A stretch of DNA of 64,000 nt from Kineococcus sp. NBC_00420 (GTDB lineage Bacteria > Actinomycetota > Actinomycetes > Actinomycetales > Kineococcaceae), in NCBI RefSeq assembly GCF_036021035.1, contig NZ_CP107930.1, forward strand, positions 372,001-436,000, read 5' to 3'. Below are positions 26,062 through 34,116 of this stretch, in pieces. The position numbers were made by a program, and so were the translations under genes. The first letter of the stretch is position 1; every line of letters begins with the position of its first letter. Below the pieces are notes generated by a model. That model worked only from the letters and a program-made list of their open reading frames with translations. It was not told the origin of the DNA and made no database searches.

Positions 26062-27074
26062 TCAACCCCGCCGTCGACGACCTCGCGACGGTGCTGTGCG
26101 GCCGTCTCGGCGGGACCCGCCGCGCCTGTGGCCTATTGGGCCGCGCACGCGCATCGCATTACCGCGCGAGTGCAGGACCCCGGCTGGGACCCGTCCGTCC
26201 CCGACCACGCCCGGCCAGTGCCCTGAGCCTGGCTGAGGAGCAGCACGTCGTGGACGTGGTGACCTCGCAGCGGTTCGTGGACAAGTCCGTAGCCCAGATC
26301 TGGGCGGTCCTCCTGGATGAGGGGACGTACCTGTGCTCGCAGTCGACGATGCACCGTCTGTTGCGGCGCAACGGTATCGCCGGTGACCGCAGGAACCAGG
26401 CCACGCATCCGGCGAAGGTGAAACCAGAACTCGTCGCGGTCAAGGTCGGCCAGGTCTGGAGCTGGGACATCACGAAGTTGAGAGGTCCAGCCCGCGGCGT
26501 CTACTTCAAGTTGTACGTCGTGATCGACATTTACTCCCGCTACGTCGTCGCCTGGCGCGTCGAGGCCACCGAAGACGCCGCCCTGGCTGAGCAGATGCTG
26601 ACCGAGGCGATGGGACGACACCAGATCCCCGACGTCGTGCACGCCGACCGGGGCACGTCGATGACGTCCAAACCGGTTGCGCAACTGCTGGTGGACCTGG
26701 GGGTGACGCGGTCGCATTCGCGGCCGCGGGTGTCGAACGACAACCCGTACAGCGAGGCGCAGTTCAAGACGTTGAAGTACGCCCCGGCGTTCCCGGACCG
26801 GTTCGAGACGCTCGAGCAGGCCCGGGAGTTCTGTGAGGTGTTCTTCGGCTACTACAACTACGTGCACCGGCATTCCGGGATCGGGCTGCATACCCCGGCC
26901 TCGGTGCACTACGGCACCGCCGGACAGGTCCGAGCCGCGCGGCAGGAGACTCTGGACGCGGCCTACGCCGCGCACCCTGAACGGTTCAGCGGCCGTCATC
27001 CCGAACCGCCCGAGCTGCCCACTGAGACATGGATCAACCAGCCCTCGAGGGAGGCCCAGATTCAGAGCGCGTAA
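26058..27074 (+). CDS. IS3-family transposase OrfB (DDE integrase domain)
   Basis: A 338-residue catalytic transposase. The triad is visible: Asp in WSWDITKLRG, Asp in VHADRGTSM and Glu in NPYSEAQFKTLKY. N-terminal helices include KSVAQIWAVLLDEG. The copy looks intact. Its homologue at 61902-62918 has the same length and is highly similar. Confidence 0.9.
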   Translation: MINPAVDDLATVLCGRLGGTRRACGLLGRARASHYRASAGPRLGPVRPRPRPASALSLAEEQHVVDVVTSQRFVDKSVAQIWAVLLDEGTYLCSQSTMHRLLRRNGIAGDRRNQATHPAKVKPELVAVKVGQVWSWDITKLRGPARGVYFKLYVVIDIYSRYVVAWRVEATEDAALAEQMLTEAMGRHQIPDVVHADRGTSMTSKPVAQLLVDLGVTRSHSRPRVSNDNPYSEAQFKTLKYAPAFPDRFETLEQAREFCEVFFGYYNYVHRHSGIGLHTPASVHYGTAGQVRAARQETLDAAYAAHPERFSGRHPEPPELPTETWINQPSREAQIQSA

Positions 27075-27122
27075 GTAGTCCGTGTCTCACCGAGCTTGAC
27101 AGACATCCCATGCTGTTTGATG

Positions 27123-28373
27123 TCAAGCTGCTGCCGGGGCGGCGGCGTGTTCTGCGGGCTCGGGGCAGGCGGCGTGATGCGACCAGGCAGTTGCCTCGTC
27201 GTAGAGGGTTCCCGTCTTCAGACACCCGTGCAGGACGCCGACCAGGCGGTTGGCGAGCTGACGCAACGCGGCGTGATGGCCGACTCCACGACTGCGGAGC
27301 TGGTCGTAGTAGGACCGCGCGCCCGGTGAGGCGACCATCGCCGCGAAGGCCTGACGTCCGAGAGCGTCTACGAGCCGGTCGTTGTGGACGTAGCGGGCCA
27401 CGACCACCTTCTTCTTGCCCGACTGGCGGGTGATCGGGCTGGTCCCGGCGTAGTTCTTGCGGGTGCGGGCATCGCCGTAGCGGACGGAGTCGTCACCGAA
27501 CTCGGCAAGCACCCAGGCGCTGAGGACAACACCGAGACCGGGTTGGCTGAGGTAGATCTCAGCGGCCGGGTGCTCACCGAAATGCGCCTGCACCTGCTCG
27601 GCCATCGCAACGATCTGCACCTGCAACGTGCTCAGGATCGCCACTTGGGCGCGGACCGTGGCGGCGTAGGCCGCGGTCACCGCAACGGATTGACCGAGGT
27701 GTTCGGTGCGCGACGCCGCACGAATCGCCTGCGTCTTGTCATCCACGTGGTGACGCCGGGCACGTTTGAGGGCAGCGGTGATCTGCGTGCTACTCAACCG
27801 CGCCGCGGCCGCCGGGTCAGGAGCCTTGCCGAGTAACTCCAACGCCTCGGCCCCGGCGAGATCAGGAAATGCTTGCAGGGCAGCAGGAAAGAAGTCCAGC
27901 AGCACCTGCCGCAGTCGTTGGACGTGGCGAGTGCGCTCCCAGATCAGCGTCTTGTGCGCCCGCGTGACCACCTTGATCGCTGCGGCCTGGTCGCTGTCCC
28001 CGGCGACTATGCGCAGTTGGTGGCCATCCGTGCGGACCATGTCAGCCAACGCGTGCGCATCACCGGCGTCACTCTTGGCACCGGAAACGCTGCCGCGTTC
28101 TCGATACCTCGCCGCCTGCAACGGGTTGATCGCGTACACGCGATACCCCGAAGCGATCAGTGCCTGCACCCACGGACCGCGGTCGGTCTCGATCCCTACC
28201 ATGACCTGGTCGGGATCGGCGTCAGGGCCGGCGTGTTGGGCCAGTATCGCGTGCAGTCGGGCGACCCCGGCGATGCCTTCCTCGAGTCTGGCCTTCGCCA
28301 GCCGGCGGCCGGTTTCATCCTGGATCTCCACGTCGTGGTGGTCCTCGGCCCAGTCGTCTCCGACGAACAACAT
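27123..28373 (-). CDS. IS110-family transposase (DEDD recombinase)
   Basis: A 416-residue recombinase. The RuvC-like N-terminal domain carries the acidic residues of the DEDD site in VGDDWAEDHHDV, VGIETDRG and KSDAGDAHALADMVR. The C-terminal transposase_20 domain shows LSQPGLGVVLSAWVLAEFG and the serine-containing YAGTSPITRQSGKKK. IS110 recombinases are guided by a bridge RNA encoded in the element's non-coding end. ATG 28373 begins MLFVGDDWAEDHH. The gene appears intact. Confidence 0.92.
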   Translation of the reverse strand: MLFVGDDWAEDHHDVEIQDETGRRLAKARLEEGIAGVARLHAILAQHAGPDADPDQVMVGIETDRGPWVQALIASGYRVYAINPLQAARYRERGSVSGAKSDAGDAHALADMVRTDGHQLRIVAGDSDQAAAIKVVTRAHKTLIWERTRHVQRLRQVLLDFFPAALQAFPDLAGAEALELLGKAPDPAAAARLSSTQITAALKRARRHHVDDKTQAIRAASRTEHLGQSVAVTAAYAATVRAQVAILSTLQVQIVAMAEQVQAHFGEHPAAEIYLSQPGLGVVLSAWVLAEFGDDSVRYGDARTRKNYAGTSPITRQSGKKKVVVARYVHNDRLVDALGRQAFAAMVASPGARSYYDQLRSRGVGHHAALRQLANRLVGVLHGCLKTGTLYDEATAWSHHAACPEPAEHAAAPAAA

Positions 28374-28480
28374 GTCGTTCTCCTCTGCCCTCGACAGCGT
28401 CTCCTTCGAGCAGCCAGTGGGAGAGACCCAGCAACCTAATGATCAAGTGCTCACGCCAGGCGGCGGGCACGACATCCCAT
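28374..28480 (-). ncRNA. Candidate bridge-RNA region of the IS110 element
   Basis: IS110-group elements transcribe a structured bridge RNA from the non-coding end upstream of the recombinase gene. This stretch occupies that place and lies inside the GACATCCCAT-bounded element; conserved-looking DNA may continue to about 28550. No structure was calculated, so this is positional inference. Confidence 0.4.
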
Positions 28481-28584
28481 CAGCGATCACCTCTCCCAAC
28501 CACCGGCGGGGGCACGGTCTGTCAATAGGACTTCCCTGAAGGGTGTCCTGGTTCCGTGAGTGCTCACCCACCGGCGGCTACCGG

Positions 28585-28704
28585 CGCCGAGTCTGCCCCA
28601 AGGCCGACCCGGTAGCTCTCATTAGGTTCCGGGACGCCAGCACCGGCCTCCCCGCTCACATGCTGTCGTCACTGTCTGAGATCCCAGCCCTCATCCTGGG
28701 CTGA
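28585..28704 (+). pseudogene. Possible 3' remnant of the HAD hydrolase
   Basis: An open stretch ending at TGA 28702 translates at its end as LPAHMLSSLSEIPALILG. This strongly resembles the C-terminus of HAD hydrolases (usually H-V-V-x-S-L-A-E-L-P-A-L-L). It would be the tail of the gene whose 5' part lies at 25322-25559, with the middle lost during insertion of the two elements. Confidence 0.42.
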
Positions 28705-28727
28705 CTTCACCGACTGTCCCGGCCAGC

Positions 28728-29411
28728 TCAGGAGTGGGTCAGGAGTGCGGTGTCTGCGGGCTGGCCAGGTCGCACGGCCACCGCGGCCACTCGAAGGTCA
28801 GGGTCGAGCCGGCCCCAGACCTGCTCCAGCAACTGCTCGCCGCTGTCGGCGGTCACGCTCACGTCCAGCGGTGTCGCACTGCTGCGGGGATCCTCGCGGG
28901 TCCCGTCGTAGGTGGTCAGCAGGACCCCCGCGCCCGGCGGGAGCGCGGGGATGGACAGCAGCCCGTGCTCGCTGGCGCCGTCGCCGCGGTTGCTGCGGCG
29001 GGCCCAGCCCGCCAGGACGTGCGGGGTCGAGGCATGCTGAGCCATCCAGATGCGCGGCGTGTAGATCGGCGGGTCAGGCTCGTAGTCGTGCCGGCGCCAC
29101 GCGATGAGCTCACTGGCGCCACCGGCCAGGTCCTCGGCCAGCGGAACGACCTGGTCACCGTTGCCGATCACCGTCCACAGTCCTCGACGGGCGTAGGCGA
29201 CGTAGTGGCGCAGGGCGTCGTGCGCTCCGTCGCTGGTGTCGCGGACCTGCAGATCACCGCCGGCCACGGGGTGCAGATCCCGGCTGCGGGAGGCGGGACT
29301 GCGGCCGGTGAGGAAGTAGACGAACCACAGCACGCCGTCGGCGGTGGCGGCGGCCAGGCATCCGCGTCCCGGGTAGGGGCGGTGAAGCAGAGCCTCGTCC
29401 AGAACAGTCAT
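28728..29411 (-). CDS. IMP cyclohydrolase-like protein
   Basis: A 227-residue protein resembling the PurO/IMP cyclohydrolase-like family. The N-terminus has YPGRGCLAAATADGVLWFVY and then FLTGRSPASRSR, matching the family's conserved Y-x-x-S/T-G-R-S-x-x-S/N-R motif. Later there is TYDGTREDP. ATG 29411 is chosen because upstream residues in the same frame are Pro/Arg-rich and overlap the divergent gene region. In actinobacteria purine synthesis normally uses PurH, so this may be a divergent NTN-hydrolase-fold enzyme of other function. No purine genes are adjacent. Confidence 0.7.
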   Translation of the reverse strand: MTVLDEALLHRPYPGRGCLAAATADGVLWFVYFLTGRSPASRSRDLHPVAGGDLQVRDTSDGAHDALRHYVAYARRGLWTVIGNGDQVVPLAEDLAGGASELIAWRRHDYEPDPPIYTPRIWMAQHASTPHVLAGWARRSNRGDGASEHGLLSIPALPPGAGVLLTTYDGTREDPRSSATPLDVSVTADSGEQLLEQVWGRLDPDLRVAAVAVRPGQPADTALLTHS

Positions 29412-29547
29412 GGCGAGCACGCTAGGGCACGCCGAAGAGTCAGCGTCCGCCCTCTCACCGCCGTTCCGAAAGGGACGCGGCTTCGATGAGGCGGTGATGT
29501 CGTCGCGGTCTTGCCCCGGCCGCGGAGGTACGTGAGGGTCTGGGGCC

Positions 29548-30243
29548 ATGACCACGAGCCCGTCCCATCGTGCCCGCGGCGTGCTGGCCGGCTTCGCGAA
29601 CTCCGCCGATGTGGGTGGACTGGCGTTGCCCAGCGGTGAGCCAGTCCCTCACAAGAGGATCATCCGCGCCAACACCCCGACCCAGTTGAGCCAGACCGAA
29701 TTCGACGCTGCTCTTGCCTTCGAGTTCAGTGCTGTCCTCGACCTCCGCTCCGAGGAGGAGGTCCAGGCAGTCGCGCATCCGCTGAATCAGCTGGCGGGGT
29801 ATCGGTCGCTGCCGTTGATCGACCCCGCGGCCGAGGCGCGGGAGGACTTCCATCGCTTCACCAGTTTGGGTGAGATCTACAGCAGCAGCCTGCAGCGCAA
29901 CGCCGCTCACATCGCGCCGATCTTCTCCGCGCTAGCCGATGCCCCACCTGGTCCGGTGTTGATCTCTTGCCGTGCCGGGCGCGACCGGACCGGCATGATC
30001 GTGGCCCTGTTGCTGGACCTGGTGGGGGTGGATCGCGAGGCCATCGCCGAGGACTACGCGCTCGTGAACGAAACCCCGAACACGTCGGCTGGCGAATCCG
30101 GTCATCGACGCAACGGTGGTGTCGACATCTTGGCGATGCTCGATCACGTCACAGCTGCCTACGGCTCGACTGACGCCTACCTGCGTTGGCTAGACCTCAC
30201 TGACCCTTCCGTCGCCGCAGTCAAGGAGCGTCTCTTGCCCTGA
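29548..30243 (+). CDS. Tyrosine-protein phosphatase (Tyr_phosphatase_3 type)
   Basis: A 231-residue phosphatase. The P-loop is SCRAGRDRTGM starting near residue 140, with the catalytic Cys and Arg of the Cx5R signature. The upstream LDLRSEEEV and DYALVNE segments fit the bacterial tyrosine phosphatase/lipid phosphatase family. No signal peptide. Transcribed away from the IMP cyclohydrolase-like gene. A copy of the dispersed repeat follows its stop. Confidence 0.88.
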   Translation: MTTSPSHRARGVLAGFANSADVGGLALPSGEPVPHKRIIRANTPTQLSQTEFDAALAFEFSAVLDLRSEEEVQAVAHPLNQLAGYRSLPLIDPAAEAREDFHRFTSLGEIYSSSLQRNAAHIAPIFSALADAPPGPVLISCRAGRDRTGMIVALLLDLVGVDREAIAEDYALVNETPNTSAGESGHRRNGGVDILAMLDHVTAAYGSTDAYLRWLDLTDPSVAAVKERLLP

Positions 30244-30263
30244 CTCGGACGCTCCGTCGTGAC

Positions 30264-30310
30264 ATCACGGTCATCCCGCCGTCCGCGCGGTCATCCGCCG
30301 TACGCGTGAT
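30264..30310 (+). repeat. Dispersed polar repeat, double copy
   Basis: Begins CACGGTCATCCCGCCGTCCG and is followed by a second partial copy GGTCATCCGCCGTACGCG. First copy after a 22-kb stretch without the element. Confidence 0.7.
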
Positions 30311-30351
30311 CTTGCAGGCACGTCCACACCCGGTACTGCGAACATCGACAC

Positions 30352-30729
30352 ATGGCAGCAGACCCGGTCACCTTCTCGGCAGCGCTGCGGAGCACCGCAC
30401 CCCCAGACGAAGTGCTAGCCCGGTTGCACCGCCTGCCCATAGGCTCATCAGCTCGCTTCGAACAGCCGGACCCCACGACCCTGGTCGTCTCCAGCGGCTC
30501 CAAGCTCAGGTACCGCCTCCTGGGAGCGTGATCGAGTAAGGCGCACCTGCCGCTGAAGATTCGGTTCGAGCTGGATCCACGTGACGACGGCACCTCGGTG
30601 CACTTCACGCTGACCAGTGACGCGGGCTGGCACCTCCTACAGACCCCGATGGGCCGGAAGGCGTATCAGGCCCGCTTCGCTGAGCTAGTGACCGTGCTGA
30701 CGGCGAACGGCGTCATCAAGGGCGCCTAA
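30352..30729 (+). pseudogene. SRPBCC-like small protein gene with one nonsense codon
   Basis: ATG 30352 opens a frame of 126 codons ending TAA 30727, interrupted once by TGA at 30529-30531 (codon 60). Both halves read as one continuous globular protein: FSAALRSTAPPDEVLARLHR and SSKAHLPLKIRFELDP, then TSVHFTLTSDAGWHL. The pattern of beta-strands with a long C-terminal helix (AYQARFAELVTVLTANG) recalls START/SRPBCC domains. A single TGG-to-TGA change (Trp) would explain the break. No ribosome site is obvious. Confidence 0.6.
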
Positions 30730-30744
30730 CCCCATAGGACGAGA

Positions 30745-30773
30745 CTTCACGGTCATCCCGCTTGTGTGCGGTC
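30745..30773 (+). repeat. Dispersed polar repeat
   Basis: TTCACGGTCATCCCGC followed by TTGTGTGCGGTC, just after the interrupted SRPBCC-like gene. Confidence 0.7.
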
Positions 30774-30882
30774 CTGAGCTGCCGGCGACGTCGCGATCAC
30801 CCGCATAATCCCGTTCTCCGCGCGATACGGAGCGGCCCGCCCTCCGGCAATCCGCTCCGCACCGTTTTCGCAGCCCGAGGTT

Positions 30883-32166
30883 CTACGGGGTCAGCCGGTG
30901 CAGGTCACGCGGGAAGAGCGTGCTGCGCCGGACGTTGTCCAGACCAGCCAACCGCGCGACCCACCGCTCCAACCCCAGCGCGAACCCACCGTGCGGGGGC
31001 ATGCCGTGAGCGAAGGTGTCCAGGTAGGTGCGGTAGTCGTCTGGGTCTTGCCCGCGAGCCCTCAACGCGGTGACGTAGTCGGCGTGCTCGTGCAGGCGCT
31101 GCCCGCCGGTCACCAGTTCCAACCCCCGGAAGAGCAGGTCGAAGGAGTTCGTCCACCGCGGGTCGTCAGGCTGAGGGTGGGTGTAGAACGGCCGCTTGGC
31201 CGAGGGGTAGCCCTCCACAGCGAGAAAGTCGCTGTCGTGCTCACGCAGCGCCCACCGGCTCAGCTCCCGCTCGTGCTCGGGTGCGAGGTCCGGCTCGTCC
31301 GGGTCGGCACCGATCAGGCGCAGCGCGTCGCGGAAGTGGATGAGCGGGATCTTTTCCGGAACGACCGGCACCTGCACCCCGGCCAGCCCGCAGGCCTCGC
31401 CTCCTCCGGCCACGGCGGTGACCATCCCGGCCAGGACCTCACGCAGCACGGCCAGGACGTCGCGGTGGTCGGTGATGAAGCCCAGCTCGACGTCCAGGGA
31501 GGTGTACTGAGCCAGGTGGCGGACGGTGTCGTGCGGTTCAGCGCGAAACACCGGGCCGGTCTCATAGACCCGCTCGAAGACCCCGACCAGCATCTACTTG
31601 TAGAACTGCGGGGACTGGGCCAGGTAGGCGGGACGGCCGAAGTAGTCCACGGCGAACACGTTCGCGCCGGACTCGGTAGCGGTGGCGGTGAACTTCGGGG
31701 TGGCGACCTCAGTGAACCCGCCCGCGTCCAGCGTGGTGCGGAAGCCACGCAAGGAGGCCGCCGCCACCTCCCACACCGCTCGACGTTCCCGGTGGCGCCA
31801 GGTGAGGGGGGCGTGGTCCAGCAGGGTCGGCAGCGCCGCGTCCAGGTGCGGGCGCCACAGCTCGACCGGCGAGGTCGCGGCGGGTGCGCTGAGAGCAGTG
31901 ATGGTGGGGCCGGTGACCTCCACCCCGCCGGGCGCCTTGGTGTTGGCGGTAGCTGTCCCGGTGATGCGGACGACGGTCTCCTCGGGCAAGCCGTCGAGGG
32001 CGGCCCGGGTCGCTTCGTCGCTCACCACGATCTGGGCCAGGCCGCTGCGGTCGCGCAGGACGAGGAAGGTCACCGCGGCCAGTCGCCGACGTCGGTGAAT
32101 CCAGCCTTCAAGGCGGACGGGTTCGCCGATGTGCGCGGCAAGGGTGGTGTTGAGCGTGCGTTTCAT
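30883..32166 (-). pseudogene. aspS: Archaeal-type aspartyl-tRNA synthetase interrupted by one amber codon
   Basis: A class II Asp-tRNA synthetase of the short, archaeal/non-discriminating type, 427 codons. The N-terminal OB-fold anticodon-binding domain is seen (VRLEGWIHRRRRLAAVTFLV). The catalytic domain has AQSPQFYK, motif 2 in GPVFRAEPHD and motif 3 in GFALGLERWVARL. ATG 32166 has an exceptional ribosome site, GGAGGTGATC. The frame is broken only by TAG at 31594-31596, where the family normally has Gln (QFYKQ-M), so one C-to-T change of CAG would suffice. Downstream sequence stays intact. It may be a recent pseudogene, a sequencing error or, less likely, a read-through gene. A T-box-like leader precedes it. 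Confidence 0.85.
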
Positions 32167-32322
32167 GATCACCTCCAGGTGGTTCCTACCCCGGAGGTGT
32201 GGGCGATCGGGTTGCTCGCGGTGCCACCACACCTTCACCGGTCCGTACTGGACCGGCCTCGTCGGTCCGATGTCGGGGACCACCCGTCGCGGCTCGGGGG
32301 TCGTCACGCCCGTCAACGCCGC
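32167..32322 (-). promoter_or_regulatory. Candidate translational T-box leader of the aspS-like gene
   Basis: The minus-strand leader contains the T-box core TGGCACCGCGAGC (32214-32226). Its TGGC would pair with a tRNA acceptor end GCCA, i.e. discriminator G, as in tRNA-Asp. Upstream a hairpin GGTCC-CCGACATC-GGACC (32264-32281) shows GAC, an Asp codon, in its loop at 32272-32274, as expected of a short Stem I specifier. A perfect 7-bp hairpin lies between (32238-32256). Downstream CCTCC (32193-32197) can sequester the GGAGG ribosome site (32172-32176), so control would be on translation. Length and layout resemble actinobacterial ileS T-boxes. Confidence 0.6.
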
Positions 32323-32328
32323 ACCACC

Positions 32329-32334
32329 ACTATA
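32329..32334 (-). promoter_or_regulatory. -10 element for the T-box/aspS transcript
   Basis: TATAGT on the minus strand, about 160 bases before the aspS start, would begin transcription just before the structured leader. A convincing -35 is not seen. Confidence 0.4.
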
Positions 32335-32408
32335 GGGACCGGGCGGTGGTCTCGTCGAGACCAACTTCGGCGCCGCGTCCACGGCGCATCCCCACCGCAG
32401 GGAACGAC

Positions 32409-32434
32409 CTCACGGTCATCCCGCGGTGCGCACG
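32409..32434 (+). repeat. Dispersed polar repeat
   Basis: CTCACGGTCATCCCGCGGTG followed by CGCACG, between the divergent aspS-like and nucleotidyltransferase genes. Confidence 0.7.
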
Positions 32435-32515
32435 AAATGCCCGTGCTCACGTAGCGGGCGATGTGCCAGCCTCTACGAACTCCTGCCGTCGGCCGGAGTA
32501 GCCAGGAGGGGGCGC

Positions 32516-33304
32516 ATGGACCTGCAACTGCCAGACCACCTCACCAAGGACCACCGACAGCTCATCGTCGATCTCGCCGAGCGAAACCTGGCCGAACACG
32601 GTGACGGCCTGCTCGGTCTCGTCCTCTCCGGCTCTGCCGGGCGAGCCGTGGCCACCGAGCGTTCCGACCTCGACGTCTACGTCATCCTCAGCGACGACGC
32701 GGCCAAGCACCGCTCGGCCACCCGCTCTACCACCGTCGACGAGCTGCCGGTGCCCCTGACGGAACTCGAACGGGCGCCTGCCTTCGGATCAGGAGGCTGG
32801 TGGTTCCGCTGGTCCTTCGCCTGGGTACCGACCCTGCTGGACCGCACCAGCGGGCGCATCCCCGCCGCCCTGCACCGCCAGGCCACCCTGACCTCCGACG
32901 AAGTTGAGGCCGTCGTGATCGAGCACAGTTGCCTCGACGGCTGGCTCAACTACGCCTACCGAGCCCTGAAGTCCGACCGGGACGGGAACCGTCTGGAATG
33001 CCGCCTGGACGCCGCGGAGTCGATGCCGTGGCTGCTCGACCTCATCTTCGCCCTCGCCGGACGGGTCCGGCCGTATCACAAGTACCTGCCGTGGGAGCTG
33101 CGCGAGCACCCGCTGCCGGACTGGCCCGCAGACGTTCTGCTGCCGCTGCTGCAACGCACCCTTGATGGTGATCCCGCCGCCCTGCAGGAAACCTTCGCCC
33201 GCGTCGAAGCCGGGTGCGCGGCCTATGACGCAGCCAGGGGCCACGACCGCACGAAGGGGATCATCGATGACTGGGGCGAGGGGCTCCTGCTGTTTCAGTC
33301 CTGA
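32516..33304 (+). CDS. Nucleotidyltransferase-domain protein
   Basis: A 262-residue protein with a DNA-polymerase-beta-like nucleotidyltransferase core: LGLVLSGSAGRA followed by RSDLDVYVI, giving the Gly-Ser loop and the metal-binding Asp-x-Asp. The C-terminal half is helical, with RPYHKYLPWELREHPLP, similar to aminoglycoside/streptomycin adenylyltransferase-like proteins of unknown substrate. ATG 32516 has GGAGGGGG upstream. It stands alone between two dispersed repeats. Confidence 0.8.
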   Translation: MDLQLPDHLTKDHRQLIVDLAERNLAEHGDGLLGLVLSGSAGRAVATERSDLDVYVILSDDAAKHRSATRSTTVDELPVPLTELERAPAFGSGGWWFRWSFAWVPTLLDRTSGRIPAALHRQATLTSDEVEAVVIEHSCLDGWLNYAYRALKSDRDGNRLECRLDAAESMPWLLDLIFALAGRVRPYHKYLPWELREHPLPDWPADVLLPLLQRTLDGDPAALQETFARVEAGCAAYDAARGHDRTKGIIDDWGEGLLLFQS

Positions 33305-33330
33305 GCGCCAGACCCCCGGAGCGACGGGAG

Positions 33331-33383
33331 TTCACGGTCATCCTGCGGGGCGCGGGCGCATGGTCATCCCGCCGTCACGGTGA
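33331..33383 (+). repeat. Dispersed polar repeat, double copy
   Basis: TTCACGGTCATCCTGCGGGG then GGTCATCCCGCCGTCACGG. The second copy overlaps the 3' end of the minus-strand gene that ends at 33375. Confidence 0.65.
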
Positions 33384-34004
33384 GGTGAGGACGCGCAGCT
33401 GCTCGATCCACACGTTTGTCGCATCGCTCAGCTGCAGGGCCTCGATCAGCCAGGTGCGTTGGGAACTGTCGAGCACCCCCGCGATGTGAGCGAAATCATC
33501 CTCATCTTTCGCCCGCGGAGTCGTGCTCTTGTAGAGGAGCTGCACCTCCGGCGCCAGCACACTCCGCTGCGGACTGGAGGCAGGACCGCTGAGGGTGCGC
33601 CACGTCCGCTGGACCCGCGGATCTCGCCGGTACACCCACTCCTGCTCACCCCCAGTGCCGCCGTCGGCCCCATCATCGACCGAGTCGTCGGCCAGGTCAT
33701 CGACCATCAACTGCAGGCACCAGTCAGCGGCGGGGGTTGGCCGACACCAGATGTCGTGCACACCCAGCGGCAGCTCCTCCACCACCGGCCACGGTCGCAG
33801 CGTGCCCGGCGGGTCAGCCGCGTGCAGATCCCACCCGCCCAACCGCTCCCGCAGCCGCGGCAGGTGCGGGCGCAGGACCAGAACGTCGATGTCCTCGTGA
33901 ACTCGGGTCTGCCGGCCCAGGTGCAGATCGATCGCCCAGCCACCAGCGATCCACCAGGGCACACCCGCCCGGCCCAGCAGGTGGGTCACCTCGTCGGGGT
34001 TCAT
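33375..34004 (-). CDS. Aminoglycoside adenylyltransferase-like nucleotidyltransferase
   Basis: A 209-residue protein of the aminoglycoside-2''-adenylyltransferase fold. The core motif is WWIAGGWAIDLHLGR, followed by RVHEDIDVLVLR with the catalytic Asp-x-Asp. Later YRRDPRVQR and a C-terminal helix (FAHIAGVLDSSQRTWL) fit the family, which includes many chromosomal members of unknown substrate. ATG 34004 (MNPDEVTHLL) is chosen; the open frame reaches 34139 but overlaps the divergent methyltransferase. Resistance is not implied by sequence alone. Confidence 0.8.
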   Translation of the reverse strand: MNPDEVTHLLGRAGVPWWIAGGWAIDLHLGRQTRVHEDIDVLVLRPHLPRLRERLGGWDLHAADPPGTLRPWPVVEELPLGVHDIWCRPTPAADWCLQLMVDDLADDSVDDGADGGTGGEQEWVYRRDPRVQRTWRTLSGPASSPQRSVLAPEVQLLYKSTTPRAKDEDDFAHIAGVLDSSQRTWLIEALQLSDATNVWIEQLRVLTSP

Positions 34005-34116
34005 CGGCGACCAGGACCCCAGCTCGTTCGTCACCCCCGACAGCCTGGGGCATCTCTGCCCAACGAGACTGCCGGGGTGAGTTGAGGCCTCTACGACCGG
34101 CTGCCACGATGCCCAC

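Larger units (their letters stand above)
25560..27101 (+). mobile_element. IS3-family insertion sequence, copy 1
   Basis: About 1.54 kb with imperfect terminal inverted repeats; the left end reads TGCCAGGCTGAGGTGAGACA and the right end, reversed, TGTCAAGCTCGGTGAGACAC. It carries overlapping orfA and orfB. I see no clear 3-bp target duplication, so exact ends are uncertain by a few bases. A second, 5'-truncated copy lies at 61838-62940. Confidence 0.8.
27102..28480 (-). mobile_element. IS110-family insertion sequence
   Basis: A single transposase gene plus ~100 bases of non-coding DNA upstream of it. The 10-mer GACATCCCAT occurs at both borders (27102-27111 and 28471-28480) and is a candidate core/target repeat; these elements lack terminal inverted repeats. 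It directly abuts the right end of the IS3 element. Borders are tentative. Confidence 0.6.

Noticed and set aside
30898-32454. 518-codon plus-strand frame over the aspS-like gene
   Set aside because: It is antisense to unmistakable class II synthetase motifs and has Gln/Val/Arg-rich shadow composition.
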